From positions 1 through 6,632 of the forward strand of contig CAMORF010000131.1 of NCBI GenBank assembly GCA_946623485.1: 6,632 bases of DNA, given 5' to 3'. This stretch comes from an uncultured Clostridia bacterium. Lineage in GTDB: Bacteria > Bacillota > Clostridia > Lachnospirales > Lachnospiraceae. Positions 6,243-6,632 of the stretch are shown in pieces (positions within the stretch are counted from its first letter, which is position 1; each line of letters opens with the position of its first letter). The position numbers were made by a program, and so were the translations under genes. The notes under the pieces are model-generated. The model did no database searches and was not told where the DNA came from. It was given only the letters and a program-made list of their open reading frames with translations.

Positions 6243-6273
6243 CTTCCCATAATATCCTTATGGGAAGTGAAAG
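6236..6273. repeat. Strong inverted repeat (11-5-11 core), operator-like or 3'-end hairpin
   Basis: ACTTCCCATAA is followed after five bases (TATCC) by its exact complement TTATGGGAAGT. With one unpaired A, the pairing extends on both sides to CTTTC and GAAAG, about 16 pairs in all. It begins 27 nt after the stop of the 50-residue gene and lies about 155 nt before the acetyltransferase. There is no T-run after it on either strand, so it is not a standard intrinsic terminator. It could be a dimeric repressor site for the downstream cluster, a 3'-end stem protecting the upstream transcript, or an imperfect terminator. The perfect symmetry itself is directly visible. Confidence 0.75.
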
Positions 6274-6299
6274 TCGAATGCATGATGAAATCGCGGGAA

Positions 6300-6452
6300 T
6301 TACTTCTCTTCCGGTTTGATGTCCGTACGGCACAACCAGAAATAAAAACTGATGGCTAGAAGGTAGAAAACGATAGCGTAAAAGAAGGTGAATGCGAAGA
6401 ACGAAGAAGAGAATTTGGTGGAGAAAACCTCTTTGATTCTGTTTTCAGGCAT
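6300..6452 (-). CDS. Single-pass 50-residue membrane protein of unknown function
   Basis: The ORF runs from ATG at 6452 to TAA at 6302-6300 and is too short for most gene finders. An AAGGAG site lies seven bases before the start, which is strong evidence for translation. The product has a charged N-terminus (M-P-E-N-R-I-K-E), one very aromatic hydrophobic stretch at about residues 18-41 (Phe/Tyr/Ile/Leu-rich, ending 'FYFWLC'), and a short charged tail (R-T-D-I-K-P-E-E-K). A single helix with a positively charged flank on its C-terminal side is likely. It follows the NTF2-like gene by 22 nt and is presumably in the same operon. I do not recognise a family. Partner of a membrane complex or small regulatory protein are both possible. 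Confidence 0.7.
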   Translation of the reverse strand: MPENRIKEVFSTKFSSSFFAFTFFYAIVFYLLAISFYFWLCRTDIKPEEK

Positions 6453-6468
6453 GTTGATACTCCTTTTC
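6453..6468 (-). promoter_or_regulatory. Ribosome binding site of the 50-residue membrane protein
   Basis: The minus strand reads AGAAAAGGAGTATCAAC before ATG. AAGGAG at seven bases is near-consensus and is the main support for this short gene. Confidence 0.75.
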
Positions 6469-6474
6469 TAATAA

Positions 6475-6632
6475 TTACGCCTGGCCGTCGCTTCCCTGCG
6501 GCAGGTTGATCTTCTCGAATTTCGGCATTTCGAGACCGTCGATTTTCCAGATGCTGTCCTCCTTGATCATTGTCATCCCAATGGTACCGACCATCGTGTC
6601 GTGATAATCAAAGCCGACGATCGCCTTGGAAG
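6475..6632 (-). CDS. C-terminal part of an unidentified, possibly NTF2-like protein (N-terminus outside window)
   Basis: A frame with 51 full codons before the TAA at 6477-6475 enters from the right window edge. It reads 'KAIVGFDYHDTMVGTIGMTMIKEDSIWKIDGLEMPKF', where two strands of a curved sheet are followed by 'DSIWKIDG'. A W-K-I/V-D/S ending after a polar turn is typical of NTF2-like or DUF4878-like folds, which are often secreted or lipid-anchored in Bacillota. The final stretch is low in structure ('NLPQGSDGQA'). The family call is tentative because only the end is visible. It is immediately upstream of the small membrane protein and in the same direction, so the two probably form the tail of one operon. 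Confidence 0.6.
   Translation of the reverse strand, partial: SKAIVGFDYHDTMVGTIGMTMIKEDSIWKIDGLEMPKFEKINLPQGSDGQA

Noticed and set aside
6236..6273. Calling the inverted repeat an intrinsic terminator
   Set aside because: Neither strand has a T-run after the stem. A terminator role cannot be excluded but is not supported.
6097..6333. A 78-codon minus-strand frame starting inside the 50-residue gene
   Set aside because: It overlaps the end of a gene with a strong ribosome site in another frame and runs through the inverted repeat. Only its last 44 codons are kept, as a doubtful candidate.
1..6632. tRNA, rRNA, CRISPR array, insertion sequence or transposase
   Set aside because: No regular spaced repeats, transposase motifs or RNA-gene signatures were seen on either strand by eye.

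Overview
The window is about 6.6 kb of moderately GC-rich bacterial DNA in which every gene I can support lies on the minus strand, so transcription runs from high to low coordinates. Strong AAGGAG-type ribosome binding sites, a TTG start, tight gene packing and the protein families all suggest a member of the Bacillota (Clostridia-like, possibly a gut or anaerobe genome). This is an inference from style; no taxonomic marker gene is present.

Layout in transcription order. (1) 6632-6300: the end of an NTF2-like or secreted-type protein, followed by a 50-residue single-pass membrane protein. (2) 6299-6083: a 217-base AT-richer gap holding a striking inverted repeat, two weak promoter candidates and a doubtful 44-codon cysteine-rich ORF. 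(3) 6082-1408: a tight five-gene cluster made of a GNAT acetyltransferase, a glutaminase-less asparagine-synthetase-like amide ligase, a PgeF/YfiH-family protein, a MATE transporter fused to a histidine-kinase-type ATPase (RsbW-like) domain, and a small cytosolic C39-like cysteine peptidase. Spacings are 6 nt, a 23-nt overlap, 25 nt and a 4-nt ATGA overlap, so these genes are probably one co-transcribed unit. (4) 1310-1: after 97 nt, a secreted extracellular solute-binding protein that runs off the window.

The five-gene cluster is the interesting part. It combines an ATP-dependent amide-forming enzyme, an acyltransferase, a cysteine peptidase and an exporter-type membrane protein. That is the set of activities expected of a small-molecule or modified-peptide pathway, and it partly parallels lasso-peptide loci (asparagine-synthetase-like cyclase, cysteine protease, exporter). 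No recognisable precursor peptide or precursor-recognition domain is visible, so the product is unknown. The second notable point is the transporter-ATPase fusion, which suggests that transport is coupled to an anti-sigma/kinase-like or nucleotide-sensing module.
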